From Heliopora coerulea (taxonomy: Eukaryota > Cnidaria > Anthozoa > Scleralcyonacea > Helioporidae), in contig JASJOG010000015.1 of the NCBI GenBank assembly GCA_030142905.1, forward strand, positions 1,431,001 to 1,495,000: 64,000 nt of DNA, in the 5' to 3' direction. The notes beneath the pieces were generated by a model. It saw only the letters and a program-made list of their open reading frames with translations, was not told the origin of the DNA and did not search any database. Below are positions 51,357 to 64,000 of this stretch, one piece after another. Positions within the stretch are counted from its first letter, which is position 1. The number at the start of each line of letters is the position of its first letter. The position numbers were made by a program, and so were the translations under genes.

Positions 51357-52739
51357 ATTTCTAACCAATCACCACGCGGGGTTTTCGACAGTCGCCTGGG
51401 CAATTATACTAAAATAGTATACCAGCCAACACTATGACTTACATCAAGCCAAACAGACATTTGGGCATAATTATATGAAGTCGAGTTAGCTCTGTGGCGG
51501 CACAAGTTATGACTCTGTTTGGGAGTTTTAGATTGACTAAGTAGCGCGACGACGTCAATAATGAAGACATCTTTGCTCTCGCATTAACGCTATCACTTAC
51601 AAGCCCTCTACTATAGAGTTTCAACCAGAGTTCAGTGCAAAGCGCTTCTATATTTACTGAATACATTTTAAATAGATTTTATATTTGCAATTAAAACGTA
51701 GTTTATTGCTAGTTAGCATTCATTAAGGGAGTGCTTATTTGAACATTCTTAGTACCTTCTTCCTTGTTTTGACATCACTCGTCTCCTGGTTTTTTACTGC
51801 CTTTGATGTAGTCAAATACCTTCAGCTTTTCTAAACAGAAATGAATAAAGACGAGATTAACTTAGCAAATGCTAACTCTTTCTGCCTGTAAACGGGAATT
51901 CCTATTTTTGGTCAAACGATCAGTTCACTGACACCTTGAAAATAGAAATTCAACCTTTTTGCCTAACGCTGAAATTTAAACCTAACTTATACAAAATCCC
52001 CTGTACCTTCTTTATGATTCAAAGTGTGGCACTGACTTAAAAATCTTAACATTTTCAAATCTTCCAAACATCAGATTAAAAGATACGGCAAGCCACCCGG
52101 AATTACAACCAGGTTTTGTGACCACCGTGAAATAAAGAGAGAGGAGAAAGACATGGTGACTATATTAACAATGCATGATGCTTATCATGACCGAATTCCA
52201 ATCACAAGCTAATAAAAAAGCGATAATCTCAGAAGAGCTGACTATGCACAGTTCAATTTTTTAACCTGTTGCTCGTACATCATCAAAAAACATGTTTTCT
52301 TTCCCTTACCACGGAGAAGACATGGACCTGTTCCCCATATTGATTGGACAACTTAATTTTTCCACCACCAGCCTTTTGTTTCAAATACTTTAAATTGATA
52401 TCTTTCACATCCTGCGTTTACTGTAACCATATATTTTAGTGTAGTTATATGCCTTCTCCGTTCCTAAACAAAAAAAGTATGAAAATGCTCTCACGATTGA
52501 ATCAACGACTACAAAAATTTTTGCAAGAATAGGCGGTCTCCAAATTCTGCTGAAATGGTTAATTTGTATTGTATACGGTGATAAACAGCAACAGAAATAT
52601 TAATATGTTGAATGACAACAACAACCTAAACATAATAAGAGAATAATAAAAAGTCATAACGAAAAAAATAAAGAAATTAGCATTAATTTCATCACTTCAT
52701 ACTGAACATGCACATCATGTTGTAACAGAAAAAAATTTA

Positions 52740-55700
52740 ACAATGTCACTTTCAATGACTTGGCATTTCACCTTTCTTTCACTGTTTTGTAGGTGTTCCG
52801 TGGTTTTGTTCCTGTCACATTTTCCTCAAGTCTCTTCAATGCTTCATTTCATTGTTTTATAAAAGTTCCAAGAATCTGCTCTAAATGACATTTTCCATAA
52901 GGTTTTTGACTCAAATACGTTACTTGAATATCTTTCACATCTCTTTTTTGTAGCCATATACTGTATGTTAATGTAGTGATTTGTCTTCCCTTTTCCTAAA
53001 CAGAAATAAGTAAATACACTCAACATTAACTTACATCAACTGTAACAACTGCAAGCTTCATGCAACCAATGTTGGTCTCTAACTTCTGCGCAAATCATTG
53101 ATTTGATCGACCACCTGAAAACAGGAATTCAACTTTGCAGCTTGATGCTCAACTACAAGGTAAAGTTATGCAAAATCTGCCGTCCATTTTCTGCGATTTA
53201 ATGCATGGTATTGACGTTACCTTGGAACAAGTACCTTTCAGCACAGTATGACTACAACCATTCACTCACTTGGCATCTCACCTTTATTTCACTGTCTTGT
53301 ATTTGTTCCATGATTTTGTTCCTATCACATTTTTCTCAGGACTTTTTTCGAATACTCCATTTCATTGTTTTATATGTATTCCAAGACTCTGTTCTAAGTA
53401 ACATTTTCCACAAGACTTTTATCCCAAATACGTTACTGCAATATCATTCATATCTTGTCTTTTTTGTAGCCATATATGTTAATGTAGTGATTTGTCTTCT
53501 CTTTTCCTAAACAGAAATAAGTAAATGCTTTCAACATTAACCTAAATGAATTGCAAAAACTGCAAACTTTATGTAAGCAATGTTGGTCTCCAACTTCTGC
53601 ACAATTCATTGATTTCGTCGATGATCTGAAAACAGGAATTCAACTTTGCAGCTTGATTCTGAACTTACAACGCAAAGTTATGCAAAATCTGCCGTCTATT
53701 TTCTGCGATTTAATGCATGGCATTGACCTTCCCTTGGAACAGGTACCTTTGAGCACAGTATGACTACAACCATTCACTCACTTGTCATCTTACCTTTATT
53801 TCACTGTCTTGTATTTGTTCCATGATTTTGTTCCTGTCACATTTTTCTCAAGCCTTTTCTCCGAATACTCCATTTCATTGTTTTATATGTGTTCCAAGAC
53901 TCTGTTCTAAGTAACATTTTCCACAAGACTTTTATCCCAAATACGTTACTGCAATATCTTTCATATCTTGTCTTTTTTGTAGCCATATATGTTAATGTAG
54001 TGATTAGTCTTCCCTTTTCCTAAACGGAAATAAGTAAATAGTCTCAACATTAACATAAATAAGTGAGAATTTCTATCACTTAAGGTGTGCTCTTTAATCC
54101 GTGTTGAGAAATGGCAAGAGGTTTCACCAATGTAGCGGGAATTAAATGCCGCACAAGTAAATTCATAAGCTACCAATGATTTTAGAGCTGTGGGAATCGG
54201 ATCCTTGAAACTGAAAAAGGTTTTGATTTTGAAAGTAGAGAACACTAGTTTGATGTTAAGGTTCTTAAAGGAACATGTACACAATTGTCTTGTTTCGATT
54301 TTGGTAAGTCCAGAATAATTACCATTGTAGGAGTTTGAGATCGTGTATATTGATGTTTTCCGTGTTGTTGGAAACAACTTTGTTCTGGGTGTCTTTAAAT
54401 AATGTTTAGTGATTTTGTCAATAAAGTGAGAAGAAAAACAATTACGGTTGAAAATTTCTGACAGTTTGTTGAGATCTTTGTTCAAGCCGGCGTTGGTGTT
54501 GTTAATTTGCCTGTTTTTTTAGTTTAACAGCGTGAAACTGAAAAAATTTGTAAGAAGTCCAGTATAGGTTTTTTTGTGAAAAACAGAAGTGGCACAAACG
54601 TTGGACGAATTATCTATTAAAACATCAAGGAAGGGGAGTTTACCATTTAATGTTTTTTCGCGAATGAATTTTATGTTGGGATGTTGAGCGTTGATGTAAT
54701 CGAAGAATAACATACCGGCGTGTTCGTTGTCGAATAAACAGAAAATGTCATCAACACATCTACGGCATATTAAAATTTTCGAATCCTTGAAGTTTTCAAG
54801 GCAGGATTTTTCATGATGTCCCATTAAAAGATTAGCTAAAATAGGAGCAAGAGGATAACCCATAGCGACTCCATCAATTTGGTCATAAATAAAATCATTA
54901 AACAAGAAGCGGGATTGAGTAGTTGCCAATGAAAATAGCATTTTAAGGTCAGTTCAATTAATAGGAAAGTTAGGATTATGTTTAAAAATGGTATTGATGG
55001 CGATTAAAAATGGTATTGACACGGATCAAAGAGCATACCTTAACTGATCGAAATTCTAACATCTTTAAACGCCTCAATAACTCTACCAATTGTAAAAACC
55101 CTCAACCTAAATCAACTGTAAAAACTGCAAGCTTCATGCAACCAATGTTGGTCTCTAACTTCTGCGCAAATCATTGATTTGATCGACCACCTGAAAACAG
55201 GATTTCAACTTTGCAGCTTGATGCTGAACTACAAGGTAAAGTTATGCAAAATCTGCCGTCCATTTTCTGCCATTTAATGTATAGCATTGACGTTACCTTG
55301 GAACAGATACCTTTCAGCACAGTATGATTACAACCATTCACTCACCTGGCATCTCACCTTTATTTCACTGTCTTGTACTTGTTCCATGATTTTGTTCCTG
55401 TCATATTTTTCTCAAGCCTTTTTCACAATACTTCATTTCATTCTTTTATACGTGTTCCAAGACTCTGTTCTATGTAACACTTTCCACAAGGCTTTTGTCT
55501 CAAATACGTTACTGCAATATCATTCATATCTTGTCTTTTTTGTAGCCATTTATGTTAATGTAGTGATCTGTCTTCCCCGTTCCTAAACAGAAATAAGTAA
55601 ATACTCTCAATATTAACCTAAATGAATTGTAAAAACTGCAAGCTTTATCCAAGCAATGGTGGTCTCCAACTTCCGCGCAAATGATTAATTCGATTGACGA

Positions 55701-55850
55701 TCAAAAAACAGGAATTCAACCATGCTGCTTAATGCTGAACTACAAGGGAAAGTTATGCAAAATCCTTTGCTCATTTCCTGCCATTCAATGTATGGCATTG
55801 ACGTCACCTTGGAACTGGTACCTTTGGGCACTGTATGACTATAATCTTTT
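52740..55850. repeat. Array of roughly 505-bp tandem units (right arm)
   Basis: Mirror of the left array, four to five units read on the minus strand (TTTCTGTTTAGG at 53,000, 53,510, 54,025 and 55,590 in reverse). Split by the retroelement at 54.06-55.10 kb. Confidence 0.85.
54060..55095 (-). pseudogene. Penelope-like retroelement 3' part, right arm only
   Basis: Minus strand 54,519-54,941: DGVAMGYPLAPILANLLMGH, RRCVDDIF (usual Y changed to C), PNIKF, LPFLDVLI. Then 54,060-54,485: TCSFKNLNI, and the GIY-YIG-like YEFTCAAFNSRYIGETSCHF with RIKEH. It is a different subgroup from the 44.6-kb element (CVDD against YQDD). The open frame runs past the junction into host unit sequence (GKGKTNHYINIYGYKKDKI), which I read as chance. 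Confidence 0.85.
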
Positions 55851-56116
55851 TATCTCTTCAATGCCTTCGTGACTACACAGAATTGAAGATATCGCTGGTA
55901 GCGCACTTGTAGTTGTAATTCTTTCAATCGGATACCTGGTTTAAACAATGCGATGAAACATGAAGGTCATGTCCCTTACATGACACCTGTGTTCATTGAA
56001 TTCCTATTTATCGCAAGATGATAAAAATCTCTCATCATGGAAGAGATAACTGTATATTGCGACAGTCCATTCTTCAATTCGTTCATACATCATAAAAAGA
56101 AGCATTTTGTACTTAC

Positions 56117-56163
56117 TATATGAAAAACGCTCCAACTGATCTCACAACCTTCTTCTCAGCCAT
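56117..56163 (-). other. Candidate first exon in right arm
   Basis: Mirror of 35,066-35,112, same MAEKKVVRSVGAFFI reading and same GTAAGT donor. Confidence 0.35.
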
Positions 56164-57048
56164 GATTTTACCAAACTGACAATTGTAGTTCTGCCCTTAT
56201 CCAATGAAGTCTTTTGTAATCCCAAAAATCCATCTTACTCATAACAAATGGAAATTATTTAGATGTCAAAACCCTAAAAACAACATTTTGTGCTCTCATC
56301 AGTTTAAATAACTATTTCGGAAATGAAACTCAAACTAAAAAACAGAATATTCGATGAACAATACAAACAACATATTGTCTGATTAGTAATTATTTCCAAA
56401 AGAATTATTAATCTTGTTTTGTTTTGTTTTTCGTTTTTTTAACTTTGCCAAAACACATGGCAGATGACTATACAAGTTCATATTATAAAAAATGTGCTAA
56501 GATATGTGTACCACGAGAGTGCTATGCTTTAAGTGGTTTTCACATATTCCTCTGTGGGTACAAACAAGCTTATCAACATAAACATCTCAACAAATCATCA
56601 ATCTGCTGAGCACTGGAACTTTCAAGATTTAAACAAACATGACCATCTTGATGTCACATGAAAACCGTCTATTCATGAGAGTTACTAGGAACTACTTATG
56701 TTTAATTGATAAAGAGAATGGACGAAATTGGTATGTTTAAGTACAGGAACAGAGGGTAAACTCTGTTTTGGTTTAAAAATATTCTCAAAACAAGATCAAC
56801 ATAACTGTAGTTCTCAAGGTCTGTGAATTTATTAGCCTGAAACTGGCAAAAGATTCTGGAAACTTATGTTTACGAAAATAAACCTTGTGTATTCCTCAGA
56901 TTATACTAAAATATTTTCAAAGATAACATTTACTAGATTTAATAGGCAAAGTGCCTTGAAGGTTATTTCTAGTGATCAAATTACACGGATTAAAGTTTAA
57001 TAATTTTTGTGAAGGTTGTTGCCTAGGAGATTAAAATAATGTCAAATA

Positions 57049-57728
57049 CACAGGCAGTCAAAAAGAACTGCTCACCGGCAGGGCAGATAGTGATATTAAG
57101 TAACATTATCACAGAACACCAAAACACCAAAAATAAGACTTGAAAGTTGAAACTATAAGTGAGGAAAAATTTAACAGTTTGTGGGCCCTCCTATGGCCTT
57201 GATGACAGCTTCGCATCTGCTAGACATGCTGTCGATCAAATTAACTAAGCGTTCGCGTGGAAATCCTTCCCAGGCAGCATTGACAGCTGTACATAGTTCT
57301 TTTACATTTGTCAGTCGCTGTTTCTTCAAGATGTCACTGACACTTCTTTGACTGCTGCCCATTCGAACAGCGATCTCTCTTGGTGAGTAGCCTTACTCTG
57401 ATGATGCAACCACCTTCCCGCGATTTTCAAGGCTTATCCTTGGTTTTGAACCCATAGTCTTCGCAGTTCGCACCTGGCCTGACATTCTCCCTGTACCAAT
57501 CACTCGAAGTGATGTTCTGATAAATTCGGAAAAGACCACACCTTCCCTTGAAAACTACTTAAAATGGCAACAAATTCTGACGAAAATTGTGAGTTATGCC
57601 TTAAAACCTACTGAAATAAAGTGTTCTGGCATGCAGGTTAACTAAAGTCTTTGGTGCAAGTGGTAAGCGATTGTAACCCTTCACTGTGCAAAAAGTCGAG
57701 CTTGAGCAGTTCTTTTTGACTGCCTGTG
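57049..57728 (-). mobile_element. Internally deleted Tc1-like transposon, right arm only
   Basis: 680 bases, TA on both sides, ends CACAGGCAGTCAAAAAGAAC / GTTCTTTTTGACTGCCTGTG by complement. The left arm is empty at about 33,265. Coding on the minus strand, 57,171-57,485: the helix-turn-helix start (MGSKPRISLENRGKVVASSE, one stop, YSPREIAVRMGSSQRSV) is joined directly to the C-terminal end (WEGFPRERLVNLIDSMSSRC). The whole DDE core is gone. Confidence 0.85.
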
Positions 57729-59657
57729 TATAATGCTCAATTTTTTATCAATGGGAAAAATATACAGAAATCTAAATGCAAAAAAAATTGTTTTAAGAAC
57801 CAAAGAATTGCAGCAAAACCTTTACCAGTAAATCTAGGAAATGGTCTAATAAGTTATTCTTGCAAAAATTTTTAGCTCTTCTCTTCTTCAAAAATAATTT
57901 TCAATATAATAATTTTTAGGATATTCCGAGGTTAAAAATCTTCAAAATAAATAAAATAAACACAATGTTTTAAACTATTTATCTTTTCCTCACGTGTCCT
58001 ACACTTGCTATTCTTGTAACTTATCATTAGAATATTAGAAACCGCAGAACACCTGAAGAACAGCTAAGTTATTTAAAATGTTGTGCTTATTTTATTTATT
58101 TTAGAATATTTTAACAACACAACATCCAAAAAATTATATTAAAAAGCTGTAAAAGATTGTTGGGAAAAATTAACAGTCTGCACAATGTTTCCTAGTTTAA
58201 CACGTGACAAGCATGGGTAGCAGATGCAGATCATGGTTCTCAGAAGTTCAACTGCTTCAAAAAAAGATATTTGGAAACATTTTCTCTTCACAGGAAGCAA
58301 GTTTGATTCCAATTTTTCATCACGAATTTTGCAGGTCTTTAATTTGCCCACAGCAATTCCAGGCAAACAGCCCATCATTTCGCTCCATTTATAGAACATT
58401 TATTACTTTTTGGAAATACCGTATAACTTCTCTACTTTTATTTAGACTAACTACTAAGACCTCGCAACCTAACATGGTCGTTTCATGTTTACTCTGGCTA
58501 ATATCAGATGATCATATCACCAGAGGGAGATATTTGAAAGTCTGTTTAAACATTGTTACTAAGTGTTACAGTCCTAACGTTATTAATTAGGACAACATAG
58601 GTCTTGGTTTTGCCATAACCTATTATCCAACTGCAAATCAATTTCTTACCTTCGAGGGGAACTTCGTAGAACCTGCCTCCTTCAATGTATATTTGTTGAT
58701 ACTTTAATGTTGCATTTCAATGCAAATTTCTTGTCATCGGGTCCAATGTCTCAATATACCACACATGGTCATTGATATACTCAGCATTCATGGCAAATCA
58801 GGGAAGCTTATTGCTTACTTTCCTCTACAGTCCAGTTAAATGGTATGTGTCATGTCTCACACTTTCTTCTACCATATTTCAAAATAATATCAGGGATATT
58901 TCATGGTATCAATAGGCAGTCTTTACTTCTCATGGAGCTACATAGGACAAGGACAAATGTAGATTATAAATTTAATAATTGATGGATGTGAATTTGAGCA
59001 GATGTTTAGAAACTTCACGAACTTTTTATTACTTTACTCGAATGAAAGAGAATTTTTCATTCATGGTTTCTCACAACCAGTATAAACCCAACTTACTTGA
59101 GCGATGATCTACCACATCCCAACAACAACTACCAACCCAACCAACACTTCACTAAATTCAACGAAGATAAGACTACTATGCTTGGCAATTTCTACATTTG
59201 TACACCATCATCATTGTCATTGTTAATTCACTAAAGTATCACAAAATTGGGTATAACCATGTCTTTCTCCATGCCCATCTCTTACCACTTACAAAAAGAA
59301 ACACAAGCACAATTTTTGATGCAATAACCAAAGTTCTGAAACCAATATTCATTACTGCGGGTCTCACCCTCAAATCAACAAGAAATTCAAGAGTATCACA
59401 AAACAATCACCGTATATCTACATGGTAGTTCTTCACCTACGTAAGTTAAAATGTAAATACAGATTTAAACCTATTAAATATTCCTGTATATTCTAACTAA
59501 GTTAATGAATCACTAATCACGTATTATATGAAAAACTCTTTTGCTTGATTAAAAACTAATTATTTACTTTCTTTAGAAAAAAACAAGATAGTAATATTCT
59601 CTATAATTCAGGAAGAACGTTATTAACAAGTTTCGAAGCAGAGTCCTGAAATGTTCC

Positions 59658-60235
59658 TTATTCTGAAGTCGATTTCAGTAACCTTGCTTTGCGAGAACGC
59701 AATGATCTTAAGTGCGATACCAGCTCAAGGTTAACATAATATGGCCAGGTTGTTTCATGCATTGCTTTACGAGCCAGTTTCAATATATGCCACTCACGAC
59801 GTTGTTTCATCGCCAACCATCCGATTTCGATCACGTTTATGCAACAATAGTTATTCGTTACAGAACCCGTGCAAGCGTTTTGCACGCGTTGAAGACGCTG
59901 GGCTAAATATTCGTGGAGAAGATAAAAGACTGTATCGCAGTAATCCAATTTAGATATAACCAAAGACTCCACTAATTGTTTGCGTAGTTTTAATGAATTA
60001 AAACTCTTCAGCTTACGAAGAAATGCAAGGGTGGCATAGCAGAAAGAAGTTATGTCCGTAATATGTTCTTTCCGATCAAAATGATCTTGGAATTTTAATC
60101 CCAATAACTTAGCAGTCTTTACGCGCTCAATACATTTACCATCAAGATGTAAGTTAATTGGTAAGCGCATGACGTCTTGCCATGTGAGGAGTCGATATTA
60201 ACATACATTTCGTCTTACTGGGATTTAGAGTTAAA
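59658..60235 (-). pseudogene. LINE reverse transcriptase fragment (right arm)
   Basis: Mirror of 30,590-31,253: KTAKLLGLKFQDHFD, LVISKLDYCDTVFYLLHEYL, RLQRVQNACTGSVTNN. It is open where the left copy has a stop. Confidence 0.85.
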
Positions 60236-60454
60236 CTCGATTCATTTGACCAATTTGTAAGTTAGCAAAAAGCAATCCTATCACAACAAGTTTAACTAAT
60301 ATTGTATAGATATCTTTAGTGGACATTAACCTGGTTTACATTATGGAATTAGGTGGAATGTCCACCATTTGCATGTGGTTTTGCACTATACTTGTTACTG
60401 AAAATCTCACCTGTGAAATCCCTGCTGGTGGAACTCCAACTGGATTGACGGAAT

Positions 60455-60515
60455 CACTTGGCTACATGGTTGCACTTGGCTACATGGCTACACTTGGCTA
60501 CATGGTTGCACGAGG
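60455..60515. repeat. Minisatellite, right-arm copy
   Basis: Three to four GGCTACATGGTTGCACTT units; the left arm has more. Confidence 0.8.
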
Positions 60516-63500
60516 CCGGGTGCGGAAACATGTGTGAATGGAATTGTGGTCTGGAGACTGGAAACCCTGCCCCTTCGAACCTCATAGCAGCGTACGATCA
60601 CGCGGCACCCATCATAGATGGTGCACCATCACCTTGCCAGCCGAGGTCTCCAGAGCATTAGGTCCCGGTCGATGTATGTGAACTGGAAAGTCAAAGGGAT
60701 TTAAGGAAACGTTTATGGAGGTGGTTCAGTTTGTTTGTGGCCGGCAATAGAGAGCTGCTCATTCGGAACCTTTTAGGTGGAAGTCTACGCATCGTGAGAC
60801 GCACGCGAACACCATCCGCTAAGGTCTTTTGGCAAAAGCTCTTGTGTGCGCTACTCTGTGTCAGACACCGGTACGTGCTTGTAGTGTATTTTGAGAGTGG
60901 GATAGGGGCGCCTCAAGTGCAGGTTTGTGTGGGATATTATTCTCATGACTGACGACTTGAATGACATGAATAGCATAGTCTGGTATAGTTCAGCAAATCC
61001 GATTTCCAAATCATTTGGTGGAACATTCCCATAGTTTCATCACTCACAGCTATTGCTCTACAAAAAAAATCAAAACCACACGGTCATTTCCTCTCTAAAG
61101 CCATATTCTGAAAAAAAGAAACCTATGTTGTACCAGAACCCTAATAAACTCAAAATACATACACTAGACTCTGCCTCAACAATATGACTGCTAGAATTTT
61201 AAGAGCCAAATGTTTCAGATGATTAACTCAATAAATACTTAAAAAGAAAAAAAACAACATAACCTTACATTCAGGGTCTTTTTACTCATATAATTTTTCT
61301 CATAGAAGGGATGAGCTATGGCCCTTTAACAAGTTATTATCCTGTACCCTTTGTTCTTATAATGAACCTTTGTATGGATTCCAGATCTAAAATTAACTAC
61401 CTATTTCATTTCCTCTATTTGTTCTTCCAGTATCCTGTATCCACATCAATTTTATCTGCAGAAGAAGATAAAATTGTTGTTTATGCAGGATACTACAGTG
61501 CTTGATGACAGTGGTAGTCCACTAGTACAGGACTAGTAAAAATTGCATTTGGGCTACTGACATTTGAAACCTGCCAGTCAATGGACTAGTCCTACTAGAA
61601 GAGGTCTTAGGAAGATAAGTAATGAAACAAATAAACGTACTCCATTGATCACTAGCTGAGGTATGTACATCCATTCAATTAGTAAACTGTTACTCTACAT
61701 CTGTCATTATAGTTTCTTTATTTGCTTAATCTTTTATGTAATTTTATTTTCCCACTATCACTCAGCATATACTTTTACTTTCAACTCCTTACTGAATATC
61801 TTCTTTTACTGTCATTGCTCATTGAAAGTCTACATGCTAAAGCAGTGCTGTACCAAGAGGGAGGGACCACTGGGGTGTTTGCCCAGGGAGCCAAATTCTA
61901 TGGGGTGACATTTTCAGGAACAAAAATTTAACTTTTTTGACAGGTTGATGCAGCATATCAAATGTTCACTCAATGGCCAGATAAAGAAAACAAGATGTTG
62001 AGGAAAATCTATCAACTTTCTTCTTTCTTGTAAAAATTTTATTCTTGGGGGTGTGATGTATCTTATTTTTCAAAAAAAAAACCAACTTGTGAAGCTGTTT
62101 TGGATGGCTAATTCAGACCCTGTCAATATACTGATAGATATCAGGCTTTTTAAATATCAGTTAATCAGTTTTTTAATTTGCAAAATGTCAATACCCTGAA
62201 ATCTACGGTATTATCAGTATTGCACGTATGGTACAACCAATTATTGGCATTTTTTTCACTTGTTTACATTTGCTATTTGACCAAGATTTGACCAAGAACT
62301 GTGAAATTGATGACAAAGACCATTTGCCAAACAATGCCACTGAGTGTAAAGAAAATATTGCAAATTTGCCAACTTATGTTTCAAATAATTGAAATTTGCA
62401 TCTATATTAAATTAAGGCTAGATTCACACTTTCTTTGGTAAAACATTTTTCTTGTGATATTTTTGCACTTGGTTAAAAAATTGGACTTAATATTCACTAA
62501 ATTTCAATTACGGTGAAACATCAACCTCATCGGTATTTTTTTTTTCAGTATTCGTATTTATTTTTTTTAATACTACATCAGCCTATATTTTGGTCAGTTT
62601 TCCTACATTCAAAAACATTTTGCAAAGTTCAACAAAAACGTTAAATCAATGTCTCCACATCTCATTTTTAGTTATCAATGACTTTGAAGATGTCAAAGCT
62701 GAGAAGAAGATTTTAAACTTTCAATTATATTTTGAGTAATAAAAAACAAAAAGCACCATAAAATATTGTTTCTCCAGAAGCACCTTGTTCAGTTGTATAA
62801 TACAAAGAGCTTGCAGTGCATAAGCAAAACTTGCCCCTATCAAATTGCCTCCCAGGTATGGCTCTGTGCTCAAAACAAGCTTCATACCACTGTTTAAATC
62901 ACACCAATAAATCAAATTATGTGGAAGCAAAAAACTACAGTATAACAAGATTCTAATGTTTCATGTTTGTTTGCAAATAAAGGTAACAGAATAAAAAATA
63001 AAAACAAAAAAACAAAACATCTATTGTGATAATGCTAACAGAACTCAAGGTTTGGCTAACAGGTGATGTCTTTTGGCAAGGAAATTTTAAACCTCACTGG
63101 CCCTGGGTTTAGTTAGTGAAAAAGTTAAGGTCAAGTAGGCTCGTAGTATCCTGCTATTGAACAACCTTTAACATGGTTACATTCCTTCTTATTATCATGA
63201 ATTGTTGACTTCCATAAAAATAATTTCAAAATGTAATTTATATGACAAACATTTGTTAATTTTTAAAATTTAGCTGCTAAGTCCAACTATTCACCACAAC
63301 TTCACCAGAGACAATAAATGCTCTAAATTTGAAGGAAAAATTGCAGTATGTTAAAATGGAAAATGCTACTTACTTTCTGAATATTGCTGATTTGACTTCT
63401 TCTCCAGAGTGTTGATGAAAGGATTTAAGTACGTCGCCAGCATTTTTACTTTTGTCGTTTCAACTTTCAGTGGCTTGGCATCTCAGCCTTCTTTCATTGT

Positions 63501-63789
63501 CTTATATATGTTTCATAAACTTCTCCACGATACATTTCTTGCAAGTCTTTTGTCTCAAATACTTCATTTTACTGTCTCTTATTTGTTTGGTTACATTTCT
63601 TCTCATTATCCTGAAGTGTTGACTTCTATAAATATAATTTCAAAACATTATTTTACTCATAGATGTATAACAAAACATTTGTTAAATTTTAAAATTAGGG
63701 TGCCAAGTCCAACTACTCACCACAACATAAGGAGAAGCCCATATCTCAAATAAACATATCAGGATACTTTGAAAGATACTTTAATGAGG

Positions 63790-64000
63790 AACTAACACTT
63801 TGTCACTTTACAAGCAACATCATCAGAGGAAATGAGATCTCTCACCCCTCTTCTTTGTCTAGCATTTTAGCACATAAAAGAGAAACTGGACACCCGATTT
63901 CTTTCAATGATTTTTCAGTTTCAGCTAGTGCCAGTTCAGAATTAGATACCCTCATTCAAGAAAGTCTGTTATTCGCTAAAATAAATCCCACTCTCAACGT
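63790..64000 (+). pseudogene. Retroelement C-terminal fragment at the window end
   Basis: From about 63,838 the plus strand reads ISHPSSLSSILAHKRETGHP, then FNDFSV and SELDTLIQESLLFAKINPTL, the typical end of Penelope-like endonuclease domains. Just upstream (63,815-63,833, minus strand) is a decayed hammerhead-like CTGATGATGTTGC without a clean GAAAC. It continues past the window. Confidence 0.65.

Larger units (their letters stand above)
49125..63735. repeat. Right arm of the giant inverted repeat
   Basis: Reverse complement of 27,910-41,595, interrupted by its own private insertions at 54.06-55.10 kb and 57.05-57.73 kb. It also has about 850 bases at 61,990-62,840 not matched in the left arm. 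It ends where a retroelement fragment starts (63,736), so the true edge may lie outside the window. Confidence 0.9.

Noticed and set aside
39370..51640. Giant DNA transposon (Polinton type) with 2-kb inverted ends
   Set aside because: No polymerase B, integrase, ATPase or capsid genes in the centre, and similarity continues far outside the inner arms.
27910..63735. Assembly fold-back artefact
   Set aside because: The arms differ by many substitutions and by five private insertions with intact target sites in the other arm.

Overview
This is eukaryotic nuclear DNA from an invertebrate animal. The genes are split by introns with GT-AG borders, the spacers are AT-rich, and the second half is dense with old transposons. 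An anthozoan cnidarian (coral or anemone) is my best guess, from the mix of Penelope-like retroelements with hammerhead-like motifs, Tc1 and pogo DNA transposons and tRNA-derived SINEs. Nothing here proves the lineage.

Gene-rich part (1 to 23,322). Five host genes could be rebuilt exon by exon with matching codon phases. (1) A secreted serine protease with a PLAT domain in front of a trypsin domain, minus strand, cut by the window start. (2) A BORCS7-like lysosome-positioning subunit, plus strand, five small exons. (3) TAF1B, the zinc-ribbon subunit of the RNA polymerase I factor SL1/TIF-IB, minus strand, eight exons. (4) An intronless FADS6-like fatty acid desaturase, plus strand, sharing a 332-bp head-to-head promoter region with TAF1B. 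(5) SLU7, the second-step splicing factor, minus strand, twenty exons; its last intron is best read as a U12-type AT-AC intron. The neighbours are not functionally related. Layout is divergent (protease/BORCS7), convergent (BORCS7/TAF1B), divergent (TAF1B/FADS6), convergent (FADS6/SLU7).

Repeat-rich part (23,323 to 64,000). I find no host gene here that I can name. The main feature is a very large imperfect inverted repeat. The left arm is about 27.9-41.6 kb, the right arm about 49.1-63.7 kb in reverse orientation, with a 7.5-kb centre. Both arms hold the same LINE fragment, the same minisatellite, the same array of roughly 505-bp tandem units and the same promoter-like stretch. Each arm also has private transposon insertions whose empty sites can be read in the other arm. 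The centre holds a broken Penelope-like retroelement, a broken Tc1-like transposon and a palindromic pair of tRNA-derived SINEs.

Recurring themes are many head-to-head (palindromic) copies of small elements, hammerhead-ribozyme-like motifs inside several of them, and long pyrimidine tracts placed directly upstream of 3' splice sites.
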